Assembly: GCA_963798985.1 (NCBI GenBank)
Contig: CAWCVL010000007.1
Location: 372,001-436,000, forward strand
DNA length: 64,000 nt
Direction of reading: 5' to 3'
Origin: JACCTU01 sp963798985
GTDB lineage: Bacteria > Actinomycetota > Thermoleophilia > Gaiellales > Gaiellaceae
Below, piece by piece: positions 17,288 to 25,335 of the stretch; the first letter of the stretch is position 1, and every line of letters begins with the position of its first letter. Made by a program: the position numbers and the translations under genes. The notes below the pieces were generated by a model. The model had not been told where the DNA came from, ran no database searches, and saw nothing but the letters and a program-made list of their open reading frames with translations.

Positions 17288-17292
17288 CCGCC

Positions 17293-18009
17293 TCAGTGTA
17301 TGAGTTTCGCGGTGGTACCACAATCCTCGAAACTGGTCCGACCTTCTGCGCGGCGCTGGATCGTGCGCAGAGAACGCTCGATCAGCCGCGACACGTGGAT
17401 CTGCGAGAGCCCCATCTCGCGCGCGATCTCGCGTTGGGTGAAGTCGCCGTAGAAGCGGAGCTCGAGAATGCGCCGCTCGCGTCCGTCGAGGGTGTCCAGG
17501 CACGACGTGACGAACAGGTGGTCGTCGCTCGCGTCGAAAGGATCGCCCGCAGGCAGGGGCACGTCCTCGATCGGGACCGCGTTCTGGTCGAGCTCGCTCG
17601 CCGCGCCTGCCTCGGCCGTCGACGTGCCGGCCGCCTCCGCGAGCTCGCCGATCGAGGCGGGGCGGCCCAGTCGGCCGCCGAGCTCGCGGCGCAGCCGTCT
17701 CAGGGTGCCGTTGAGCTCGTGCAGCCGCCTCGGCGGCCGCACCGTCGGCACTGCGTCTCGGAGGTGGCGCTGGATCTCACCGGCGACGTTCGGCCGTGCA
17801 AACGCCGCGAGGTTGACGCCGCGTGTCGGCTCGAAGCGATCGACGGCGTTGATCAGCCCGATCGTTCCGACCTGCACGAGGTCGTCGAGCTCCGTTCCGT
17901 CGCGAACGAAGTCGCGCGCCACGGAACGAACGAGCGGGAGGTAGTCGAGGATCAGCCGCTCGCGCGTCGCGCGGTCGGATGGTGTGGCCTCCGCGCTCGT
18001 TGAGTGCAT
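17293..18009 (-). CDS. SigB/SigF/SigG-type sigma factor
   Basis: A 238-residue sigma-70 group 3 protein. Region 2 (DYLPLVRSVARDFVRDGTELDDLVQVGTIGLINAVDRFEP, FARPNVAGEIQRHLRD), region 3 (VRPPRRLHELNGTLRRLRREL, GRPASIGELAEAAG) and region 4 (LDTLDGRERRILELRFYGDFTQREIAREMGLSQIHVSRLIERSLRTIQRR) are all clear. Such factors control stress, stationary-phase or spore/coat genes. It reads away from a four-gene cluster for exported proteins, so that cluster is a candidate regulon. No anti-sigma (RsbW-like) gene is visible beside it; the RHH-membrane protein follows. Confidence 0.9.
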   Translation of the reverse strand: MHSTSAEATPSDRATRERLILDYLPLVRSVARDFVRDGTELDDLVQVGTIGLINAVDRFEPTRGVNLAAFARPNVAGEIQRHLRDAVPTVRPPRRLHELNGTLRRLRRELGGRLGRPASIGELAEAAGTSTAEAGAASELDQNAVPIEDVPLPAGDPFDASDDHLFVTSCLDTLDGRERRILELRFYGDFTQREIAREMGLSQIHVSRLIERSLRTIQRRAEGRTSFEDCGTTAKLIH

Positions 18010-18143
18010 CGTCTGCAGCGCCGTTGCCTCCTCCCCAGAGGATCTGCGGACTGAGTTCGACTGTAACGCGACGACATGTGAAATGCAATTCGTTTCGATG
18101 TACTTCGCGGCTCAACGCGAATCGTTCGGGGTATGTACAGAAC

Positions 18144-19535
18144 GTGAGGCGCAAGGTCTGGCAAACGCTTGCGGTGACGTCAGCTCTGTATTTCGTGTCG
18201 GCTGCCCCCGGCCACGCGCAAGAGCTGCCTCTGCCGACATCCGCCGGGGACGTCGCCGCGGTGATCCAGGACGTCGCCTCGACCGTCGCCGCCGTACCGG
18301 AAGCGCCTCCTGTGCCACCGGCCGTCCCAACGGTGCCCACACCTGCGACGGACGCCCCTGCTGTGACGCCGTCGACGGTGCAAACGCCCACGGAAAGCCA
18401 GTATCAGCCGCCCGAGACGCAGTATCAGACGCCGAGCAACGAGGCCACGAGCACGCCGCTTGTGGCCGCGCCGCCCGTCGCGGACGTGGTACCGCCCGTT
18501 CCGCAGGAGACCGCAACCGTCGCCTCTCCGGAGCCTTCCACGACCCCACATATCTCTACCGAGAATTCGACGACGAGTTCGCTTCCCTCCACCTGGATCT
18601 GGAATTGGAACTGGAACTGCGATCCGTCGGCGGTGCCCCCCGAACAGAACGCGATTGTGGACGGGACCTGGACGTGGAACTGGAACTTCAACTGCGCATC
18701 ACCGAATGCGTCCGCCGGTAGCGGGCAGTATCAAGGTGCAGCGACGCAGTATCAGCCGCAAAATTCGAACATCTCCATTCGCGTCGGCAGCCCAGGCGAC
18801 AACGGGGCTGTGACGCAGACGATCGCGGCTGTCGCGCAGGCGACCTCGGCCACCGTGAACGCGGTCGCGCAGACGGTCGCGCAGGTGACCGAGTCGGTCG
18901 GTGCGGCTCCTGCGACGGGCCTGACGGTCCCCGATGCGGCGGCGACCGTCGTCCAGCAGGTCGTGACGGCTGTTTCGGGCGTTGTCGCTGCAGTGCTCCC
19001 CTCGGTGGTGACTGCTCTGTCGGCCGTCGCGGCCCTGACCGTGCCGGCGGTGCCGCCGATCTCGGCGCTGGGTGTTCCCGTCCCACCGTTGGCGCTCCCC
19101 CTCCCACCGGAACTCGAAAAACTCGGAGGCGAGCTCGGTCTTCTCCCGCCGGCGTCAAACGTCGTGCCGGGAGCCCGGACGCGCTCGCGCCCCGCGCCCG
19201 CGCGCTTGCCGCAGCCCGCGTACGGCGTCGGGGTCGCGAGCGCGTGGGATCGATCGCCGGCCCCCGTCGCCGCTGCAGCGCCCCGTGCCTCAACCGGCAC
19301 GCCGCCGGCGCGCTCGCCGCAGCGGCCGGGGCCGCGACCTCCCATGCCCGCGCCGGGCGGCTCGTCCGTCGCCGGCGCCGGCGGGAGCTCCGCCGCGGGC
19401 GTCGCCGCGGCCGCCCTCGTGGCAATGCTCGCCTCCTACCTCTTCGTTCCTCCGTTCGGTGCGTGGCGCGTGCGATCGCCGAGAGACCGTCGACGTCTCC
19501 GGCCGCGCGCGTCACGGCTCGAGCGCCCGGGTTAG
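18144..19535 (+). CDS. Exported, C-terminally anchored protein with Trp-Asn alternating motifs
   Basis: A 463-residue protein of no recognised family. It has an N-terminal signal peptide (WQTLAVTSALYFVSAAPGHAQ, predicted cut near residue 25) and a Pro/Thr/Gln-rich linker. Two alternating motifs follow, WIWNWNWNC (151-159) and WTWNWNFNC (176-184). Near 207-225 is one copy of the repeat head found 13 times in the next protein (NISIRVGSPGDNGAVTQ). A hydrophobic Val/Ala/Thr region follows, then a Pro/Arg-rich stretch, a C-terminal span (AAGVAAAALVAMLASYLFVPPF) and a basic tail. GTG 18144 has no clear ribosome site. It probably docks the repeat protein at the surface; that is inference. Confidence 0.65.
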   Translation: MRRKVWQTLAVTSALYFVSAAPGHAQELPLPTSAGDVAAVIQDVASTVAAVPEAPPVPPAVPTVPTPATDAPAVTPSTVQTPTESQYQPPETQYQTPSNEATSTPLVAAPPVADVVPPVPQETATVASPEPSTTPHISTENSTTSSLPSTWIWNWNWNCDPSAVPPEQNAIVDGTWTWNWNFNCASPNASAGSGQYQGAATQYQPQNSNISIRVGSPGDNGAVTQTIAAVAQATSATVNAVAQTVAQVTESVGAAPATGLTVPDAAATVVQQVVTAVSGVVAAVLPSVVTALSAVAALTVPAVPPISALGVPVPPLALPLPPELEKLGGELGLLPPASNVVPGARTRSRPAPARLPQPAYGVGVASAWDRSPAPVAAAAPRASTGTPPARSPQRPGPRPPMPAPGGSSVAGAGGSSAAGVAAAALVAMLASYLFVPPFGAWRVRSPRDRRRLRPRASRLERPG

Positions 19536-19613
19536 CGCGCCGCCTTCGACTCGACGCGCTTCGGGCGGCTTGCCCGGGCGCGATTTCGAAGACGGTTTGA
19601 AGGAGAAACCTCA

Positions 19614-22600
19614 ATGAAGCGATGGCATATCGCGCTCATCGCGGCCGTTCTCTCGCTGACCACGGGAGTGGGCCTCGCCACGGCAGCCGTACCGTCCGTC
19701 GGAAGCCAGACTGTGGACCAGTCGGCCTCCAGCGGGCAGGTTGCGGGAGCCGCGGCCGGTGCAGCGCAAACCAATCCGAGCAACACCAACGTCTCGATCC
19801 GGGTTCTCAGTCCGGGGAACGACGGCTCGGTCTCGCAGTCGAACAGCGTCGACTCCGATGCAACGGCGTCGAACCGCAACTCGGCTGATCAGGACGCGAC
19901 GCAGGCCCAGTCGGCCGGCAGCACGGGGGCGTGCTGCGGGTCCGGCTCGACCGGCATCCAGTCCTCGAGCCAGTCCGCCGCGAACCAGCAGGCCGCAGCA
20001 GCACTCTCGTTGGCGACGCAGTCGAATGCGTCGAACACGAACGTGCCGGTGCGCGTCGGGAGCACGGGGAACGACGGCTCGGTGTCCCAGTCGAACAGCG
20101 TCGACTCCGATGCATCGGCGTCGAACCGCAACTCGGCTGACCAGGACACCACGCAGAACCAGTCGTCCGGCGGCGGCACGTGCTGCCAGTCCGGCTCGAC
20201 GGGCATCCAGACGTCGGACCAGAACGCCGAGAACGCGCAGGCGGCTCTGGCTGCGTCTGAGGCCAAGCAGTACAACCCGGAGAACACGAACGTGTCCATC
20301 CGGGTTCTCAGCCCGGGGAACGGTGGGAACGTCTCGCAGACGAATTCGGTCGATTCGGATGCGGACGCCCACAACTCGAACTCCGCAGACCAGGACGCGA
20401 CGCAGAGGCAGTCGTCCGGTGGCAGTGATTGTCGCTGCTCCGGTTCGACCGGCATCCAGACGTCCGACCAGGATGCGAAGAACGAGCAGGCGGCGCTGGC
20501 GGGTTCGAAGGCGGAGCAGAACGGCGCCTCGAACACGAACGCGTCGATCCGTGTGCTGAGCCCTGGCAACGACGGAAACGTCCGGCAGTCCAACACCGTC
20601 GACAGCGACGCGAGGGCGAGCAACCGGAACTCCGCCGACCAGGACGCGACGCAGACGCAGTCAGCAGGGTCCGGCTCGGGCACGGGCATCCAGGTCTCCG
20701 ACCAGGACGCTCGCAGCGAGCAGGCAGCGCTGGCGGCATCGATCGCGAAGCAGGACCATCCCAGCAACACCAACACGCCGATCCGGGTGCTGAGCCCGGG
20801 CAACGGCGGCAACGTCATCCAGAGCAACTCGGTCGATTCCGACGCGAGTGCGAAGAACTCGAACGACGTGGACCAGACGGTGGATCAGACCCAGCGTGGT
20901 GGCTCGAGCGACTGCAAGTGCCACGACGGCTCGACGGGCATCCAGATCGCCGACCAGTCCTCGAAGAACGAGCAGCTCGCGCTCGGCTTCTCGGCCGCTG
21001 AGCAGAAGGGAGCCAAGAACTCCAACGAACCGATCAGGGTCGGTAGCTATGGCAACGACGGCGACGTTTGGCAGACCAACAGCGTCGACAGTGACGCCAA
21101 GGCCTCCAACAAGAACGACGTCGACCAGGACACGACCCAGACGCAGTCGGCAGGGTCCGGCTCGGGCACGGGCATCCAGATCTCGAATCAGGAGTCCAAG
21201 AACGAGCAGGCCGCCCTCGCAGCGTCGATCGCGAAGCAGGAGCATGCGAAGAACGACAACAGCCCGATCCGGGTCCTGAGCCCGGGGAACGGCGGGAAGG
21301 TCGTTCAGTCCAACTCGGTCGATTCCGACGCGAGTGCGAAGAACTCGAACGACGTGGACCAGACGGTGGATCAGACCCAGCGTGGTGGCTCGAGCGATTG
21401 CAAGTGCCACGACGGCTCGACGGGCATCCAGATCGCCGACCAGTCCTCGAAGAACGAGCAGCTCGCGCTCGGCTTCTCGGCCGCTGAGCAGAAGGGAGCC
21501 AAGAACTCCAACGAACCGATCAGGGTCGGTAGCTATGGCAACGACGGCGACGTTTGGCAGACCAACAGCGTCGACAGTGACGCCAAGGCCTCCAACAAGA
21601 ACGACGTCGACCAGGACACGACCCAGACGCAGTCGGCAGGGTCCGGCTCGGGCACGGGCATCCAGATCTCGAATCAGGAGTCCAAGAACGAGCAGGCCGC
21701 GCTGGCAGCGTCGATCGCGAAGCAGGAGCATGCGAAGAACGACAACAGCCCGATCCGGGTGCTGAGCCCGGGGAACGGCGGTTCGGTCGTGCAGTCCAAC
21801 TCGGTCGATTCCGACGCGAGTGCGAAGAACTCGAACGACGTGGACCAGACGGTGGATCAGACCCAGCGTGGTGGCTCGAGCGATTGCAAGTGCCACGACG
21901 GCTCGACGGGCATCCAGGTCGCCGCCCAGTCCTCGAAGAACGAGCAGCTCGCACTCGGGTTCTCGGCAGCGGCCCAGAAGGACGCGTCGAACTCGAACGA
22001 TCCGATCAGGGTCGGTAGCTATGGCAACGACGGAAACGTTTGGCAGACCAACAGCGTCGACAGTGACGCCAAGGCCTCCAACAAGAACGACGTTGACCAG
22101 GACGCGACCCAGACGCAGTCGGCAGGTTCCGGCTCGGGTCTCGGGATCCAGGTCGTAGGCCAGGAAGCGAAGAACCATCAGGGCGCGCTCGCGCTCTCGG
22201 CGGCGCTGCAGGACGGGGCGTCGAACGAGAACGAGCCGCTTCGGGTTCTGAGCCCCGGCAACGACGGTTCCGTGGTCCAGTCGAACAGCGTCGACAGCGA
22301 CGCATCGGCGAAGAACCGCAACGACGTCGATCAGGACGCAACCCAGACCCAGCGCGGCAGCGGCGCAAGCTGCGGCTGTCACTCTGGGATCGGGATCCAG
22401 GCGCTCGGTCAGTCTTCCTGGAGCTCGCAGGGTGCGTTCGCGGCCTCGTTCGCGGAGCAGAAGGCCGGCCGCTCGCCGTGCGGGTGCCCGTCCGGGGCGT
22501 CGAACGTGAACGACCCCGTGCGCGTGCTCAGCCCGGGTAGCGGTGGTTCGGTGTGGCAGTCGAACAGCGTCGACTCCCGCGCCAGGGGCAGCAACTCCAA

Positions 22601-22868
22601 CGACGCCGACCAGTCGGCCACCCAGTCCCAGTCGGGCGCAGGCGCCCAGCTCGGGATCCAGGCGGCGGGCCAGGAAGCGAACAACCATCAGCTCGCACTC
22701 GTTCTCGCGGCCGCGCTTCAGCAGGCCCCGAAGAACGCGAACGGGCCCTTGGCGGTTTGGAGCCCCGGAAGCGGCGGTCACACGTCGCAGTCCAACGACG
22801 CCTCTGCGGACGGCTACGGCGCGAGTCGCAATCGCGCTGCTCAGTCGGCCAGGCAGACGGCGGTGTGA
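19614..22868 (+). CDS. Large secreted protein with thirteen N/Q/S/D-rich repeats (curlin-like in composition)
   Basis: A 1084-residue protein with a signal peptide (MKRWHIALIAAVLSLTTGVG..., cut near residue 25) and no membrane anchor. Residues 59-1084 are 12 full repeats of 76-93 residues and one shortened last repeat. Each begins N-x-[PSV]-[IV]-R-V-x-S-x-G-[ND]-x-G-x-V-x-Q-[ST]-N-[ST]-V-D-S-D-A. It then has a polar ladder with N, DQ and Q at fixed spacing, a loop often holding a Cys pair, GIQ...Q...N.Q.A and a short link. Regular Gln/Asn ladders recall curlin amyloid repeats and beta-solenoids, but no known family is assigned. A good ribosome site (AAGGAG, 8 bases) precedes ATG 19614. Confidence 0.7.
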   Translation: MKRWHIALIAAVLSLTTGVGLATAAVPSVGSQTVDQSASSGQVAGAAAGAAQTNPSNTNVSIRVLSPGNDGSVSQSNSVDSDATASNRNSADQDATQAQSAGSTGACCGSGSTGIQSSSQSAANQQAAAALSLATQSNASNTNVPVRVGSTGNDGSVSQSNSVDSDASASNRNSADQDTTQNQSSGGGTCCQSGSTGIQTSDQNAENAQAALAASEAKQYNPENTNVSIRVLSPGNGGNVSQTNSVDSDADAHNSNSADQDATQRQSSGGSDCRCSGSTGIQTSDQDAKNEQAALAGSKAEQNGASNTNASIRVLSPGNDGNVRQSNTVDSDARASNRNSADQDATQTQSAGSGSGTGIQVSDQDARSEQAALAASIAKQDHPSNTNTPIRVLSPGNGGNVIQSNSVDSDASAKNSNDVDQTVDQTQRGGSSDCKCHDGSTGIQIADQSSKNEQLALGFSAAEQKGAKNSNEPIRVGSYGNDGDVWQTNSVDSDAKASNKNDVDQDTTQTQSAGSGSGTGIQISNQESKNEQAALAASIAKQEHAKNDNSPIRVLSPGNGGKVVQSNSVDSDASAKNSNDVDQTVDQTQRGGSSDCKCHDGSTGIQIADQSSKNEQLALGFSAAEQKGAKNSNEPIRVGSYGNDGDVWQTNSVDSDAKASNKNDVDQDTTQTQSAGSGSGTGIQISNQESKNEQAALAASIAKQEHAKNDNSPIRVLSPGNGGSVVQSNSVDSDASAKNSNDVDQTVDQTQRGGSSDCKCHDGSTGIQVAAQSSKNEQLALGFSAAAQKDASNSNDPIRVGSYGNDGNVWQTNSVDSDAKASNKNDVDQDATQTQSAGSGSGLGIQVVGQEAKNHQGALALSAALQDGASNENEPLRVLSPGNDGSVVQSNSVDSDASAKNRNDVDQDATQTQRGSGASCGCHSGIGIQALGQSSWSSQGAFAASFAEQKAGRSPCGCPSGASNVNDPVRVLSPGSGGSVWQSNSVDSRARGSNSNDADQSATQSQSGAGAQLGIQAAGQEANNHQLALVLAAALQQAPKNANGPLAVWSPGSGGHTSQSNDASADGYGASRNRAAQSARQTAV
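19788..22865 (+). repeat. Protein-coding tandem repeat array, 13 units of about 234-252 bp
   Basis: The repeats encode residues 59-1084 of the secreted repeat protein. Units alternate between a longer form with a Cys-pair loop (about 84 residues) and a shorter form with a GSGSGTG loop (78 residues), which gives a 486-bp higher-order period in the middle. The last units are more diverged and the final one is shortened. Confidence 0.9.
20772..21743 (+). repeat. Near-identical 486-bp direct duplication inside the repeat gene
   Basis: Bases 20772-21257 and 21258-21743 each encode 162 residues. The two protein copies differ at only three positions, all near the start of the copy, and at a few silent bases. 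A third, more diverged copy follows at 21744-22229. This indicates recent unequal exchange or slippage, and it is also a place where an assembler could gain or lose a copy. Confidence 0.9.
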
Positions 22869-22878
22869 AGAGCGGGTG

Positions 22879-22915
22879 GACGCCCGTCGGCCGAGCGCAT
22901 CGGCCGGCGGGCGTC
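22879..22915 (+). terminator. 15-bp stem-loop after the repeat-protein gene
   Basis: GACGCCCGTCGGCCG pairs with CGGCCGGCGGGCGTC across a 7-base loop, with one G-T pair. It starts 11 bases after the repeat-protein stop. There is no T-run, so it may be a Rho-assisted terminator, an attenuator or an RNA 3'-end stabiliser between the highly expressed repeat gene and the next gene. Confidence 0.6.
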
Positions 22916-22944
22916 AAGCCCGAGTGAAGCGTGACCCACGGATC

Positions 22945-22973
22945 TTGAAAAGGACGGAGGTTCGCAGTAGCTT
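22945..22973 (+). promoter_or_regulatory. Possible promoter before the small membrane protein
   Basis: TTGAAA and TAGCTT are separated by 17 bases, 38 bases before ATG 23011. Both boxes match sigma-70-type elements only partly. If real, the two downstream genes have a promoter of their own in addition to any read-through from the repeat gene. Confidence 0.3.
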
Positions 22974-23010
22974 GCGTTTAGGCAACGAAAGGCACGAGGG
23001 GAGGTCCTCG

Positions 23011-23532
23011 ATGCCAGGTTCACCAGGATCGTTGCTGCGGCTGCGGGGGGTGTTGGGGTACACCGCGCTCGTTTTCGTCGTCGGAGCGCTCGTCCCGGCC
23101 GCGAACGGGCAGCCGACGCCCGATCCGGTGCCGGGCGCGACCGGCGGACCGACGCCCGATCCCGCACCGCTCGGCGCGCCGCGCGCCGTCACGCGGTCGA
23201 GCCCGGTCGTCGTTTCTCGCGCGGCGCCCGTCGTCGCGGCCCCCACCTACTCGGCTCCCACCTACTCCGCTCCACGACCTGCGGCGCGTGCTGCGCGTCG
23301 CGCGCGGGCGGCACCGCGCGCGACGCGCGCTCAGGCTCCGGCAAAGCCGCAAACGGTCGTGCGCTCGGTCCCGCGTGACCCGCCGCTCGTCGTGCGTGCA
23401 GCGACGGGTCTCGTGCTCGACGAGCCCACTCGCGTCGCGACGACGTTCGCGGTGCTCGCGCTGTTCGCGGTGATCCTCGCCAGCGGGTCGTTCCTCGGAG
23501 TGCTCGTCGAGGTGCGGAGGAACCTGCGGTGA
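23011..23532 (+). CDS. Exported Pro/Ala/Arg-rich protein with C-terminal membrane span
   Basis: A 173-residue protein of unknown family. It has a signal peptide or first span (GVLGYTALVFVVGALVPAANG), a repeat of PTPDP, a low-complexity Ala/Arg/Pro middle including APTYSAPTYSAP, and a C-terminal span (VATTFAVLALFAVILASGSFLGVLV) ending in VRRNLR. This signal-linker-anchor plan is like that of the Trp-Asn protein two genes upstream. The ATG at 23011 has GGGGAGG 10 bases before it. The stop overlaps the next gene's GTG (GTGA), so the two are translationally coupled. Confidence 0.65.
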   Translation: MPGSPGSLLRLRGVLGYTALVFVVGALVPAANGQPTPDPVPGATGGPTPDPAPLGAPRAVTRSSPVVVSRAAPVVAAPTYSAPTYSAPRPAARAARRARAAPRATRAQAPAKPQTVVRSVPRDPPLVVRAATGLVLDEPTRVATTFAVLALFAVILASGSFLGVLVEVRRNLR

Positions 23533-25335
23533 GACGCGCCCGTTTGGCAGCAGCTGTCTTGCTCGTCACGCTCGTACTTGTTCCTGCGGCGGCGGGAACT
23601 CACGATCCGACACCGCCGGACATCTCTGTAACCGTCACCGCTGTCTCAGGAGACAACGGATGGTACAAGAGCGTGTACATCGATTGGACGATCGTCGAGC
23701 CAGAAGGCAGCGCCATGATCACTGGATGCGTCGACGGTGCGCTCAATGACGGCTTGAACGGTCCACAGACGTGCTCCGTAGTTAGCCACGGTGGGTCTGA
23801 CGCGAAAGGGACAGCGGCCTTCAACGTCGATGGGACTCCGCCATCCTCGGTTTCTGTCGGGGCACCGACCCGTGGCCCAGACAGTGGCGGGTGGTACAAC
23901 CACGCGGTTTCGCTCGCCGCTGGTGGAGCGGACGCGACGTCAGGCATCGCCTTCTGTTCGGCAAGTTACGGCGGGCCGGATAGCGCGAGCGTGAGTGGTG
24001 TCCAGGGGACTTGTCGAGACAGAGCGGGAAACACGGCTGCCGGGACCAGTTCGACGACGTTCAAGTACGACGCAACTGGGCCGACGATCACGGGTGCTGG
24101 CTTCGGGCGCGCGCCGGACGCCAACGGCTGGTACAACCACGCCGTCGCGGTGAGCTTCACGGCCACCGACAACCTGTCCGGTGTCGCCGGCTGCTCGGCG
24201 GTGACGTACTCAGGGCCTGACGGCGGCTCGGCATCCGTTCCCGGCAGCTGCACCGACGTCGCCGGCAATCCGGCGAGCGGCGGCGCGACGATCCAGTACG
24301 ACTCGACGGGCCCAGGCGTCGGCGGATCGCCCGATCGAGGCCCGGACTCGAACGGTTGGTACAACCGGCCGGTTGGCGTCTCCTTCGGCGGCTCGGACAA
24401 TGCATCCGGGATCGCGAGTTGCTCCGGGGGCGTGACGTACTCGGGGCCTGACGGCATGGGTTCGGCGTCCGGCTCGTGCAGCGACAACGCCGGCAACACC
24501 GGGTCGGGCGCCGTGCAGATCCCGTACGACGCGACCGCGCCGACCGTCAAGGATCTCGTCACGGCGAGACCAGCGGACGCGGCGGGTTGGTTCAACCATC
24601 CGGTAGGCGTGACGTTCACCGGCGAAGACGCGGGGTCGGGCATCGAGTCGTGTAGTTCGCTCACGTACGGCGGTCCCGACAGTGGCACCGCGCAGGTCAG
24701 CGGAACGTGCCGCGACAAGGCGGGGCACGAGAGCGTCGCGAAGGGGTTCCGGCTGAAGTACGACGCGACGCCTCCGTCGCTCTCGACGGTCATCGCGCAG
24801 GTCGGGAACAAGTTCGCGCTCCTGAAGTGGAAGATCTCGACCGACGTCTCGTCCGTGCGCGTCGTCCGTGCACCCGGCCGCGCCGGGGAGACCGAGACGG
24901 TCGTCTACAGCGGCAAGGCGGACTTCTACAAGGACACCGGCATCGACAACCGCACGCAGTACGAGTACCGCGTGTCCGCGGCCGACGAGGCGGCCAACGC
25001 GACGCCGGAGCAGAAGGCGACCGCGATGCCGCTGCCGCCGCTCTACAACCCGGCGCAGGGAGCGCGGGTCAGGTCCCCGATCGTGTTCGAGTGGCTCGGC
25101 GTCGAGAAGGCGACGTACTACAACTTGCAGGTCTGGTGTCGTGGCCGGAAGATGCTCACCGCGTGGCCGAAGAAAACGCGGCTCGTCGTGCCGCGACAAG
25201 GAAAGTTCGCCGGTCGCGCGTACACGCTGCCGCGCGCGATCGTGCCGCTGGCACGTCTGGCCCGGCTTCGGCAGGTTCGCCGATCGCCGCTACGGCAAGA
25301 TGGCGGGACAGAGCACGTTCGTCCTGACGCGCTAG
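23529..25335 (+). CDS. Secreted Ig-like repeat protein with fibronectin-III-like module (frameshift near the end)
   Basis: About 600 residues. A signal peptide (MRRARLAAAVLLVTLVLVPAAAG) is followed by four to five Ig-like repeats, each with P(D/A)...GW(Y/F)N(H/R)PV.V.F.G.D..SGI..C, a paired Cys in SGSCSDNAGN and a closing YDATAPTV. A fibronectin-III-like module (FALLKWKISTDVSSVRVVR ... YEYRVSAADEAANAT) and a C-terminal beta domain (VFEWLGVEKATYYNLQVW) follow. A frameshift near 25240 is needed to reach the proper end WPGFGRFADRRYGK...TFVLTR. Such modules are adhesive or structural at the cell surface. It is coupled to the preceding gene by a GTGA overlap and converges with the MFS gene. Confidence 0.75.

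Noticed and set aside
17034..17944. Plus-strand frames over the sigma and RHH genes
   Set aside because: They are antisense shadows; the minus-strand products have clear sigma and RHH domains.
18128..18143. A SigB/F-type promoter (GGGTAT) directly before the Trp-Asn protein
   Set aside because: GGGTAT is present at 18129-18134, 9 bases before the GTG, but no GTTT lies at the right distance upstream, so control by the divergent sigma factor is not shown by sequence.
20661..22781. A 706-codon open frame antisense to the repeat protein
   Set aside because: It owes its length to the repeated sense sequence; the product is a low-complexity Arg/Leu/Val repeat with no start signal.
19788..22865. 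CRISPR-like or other non-coding repeat array
   Set aside because: Repeats are long, in frame and vary as codons do; there are no short direct repeats with unique spacers and no cas genes.
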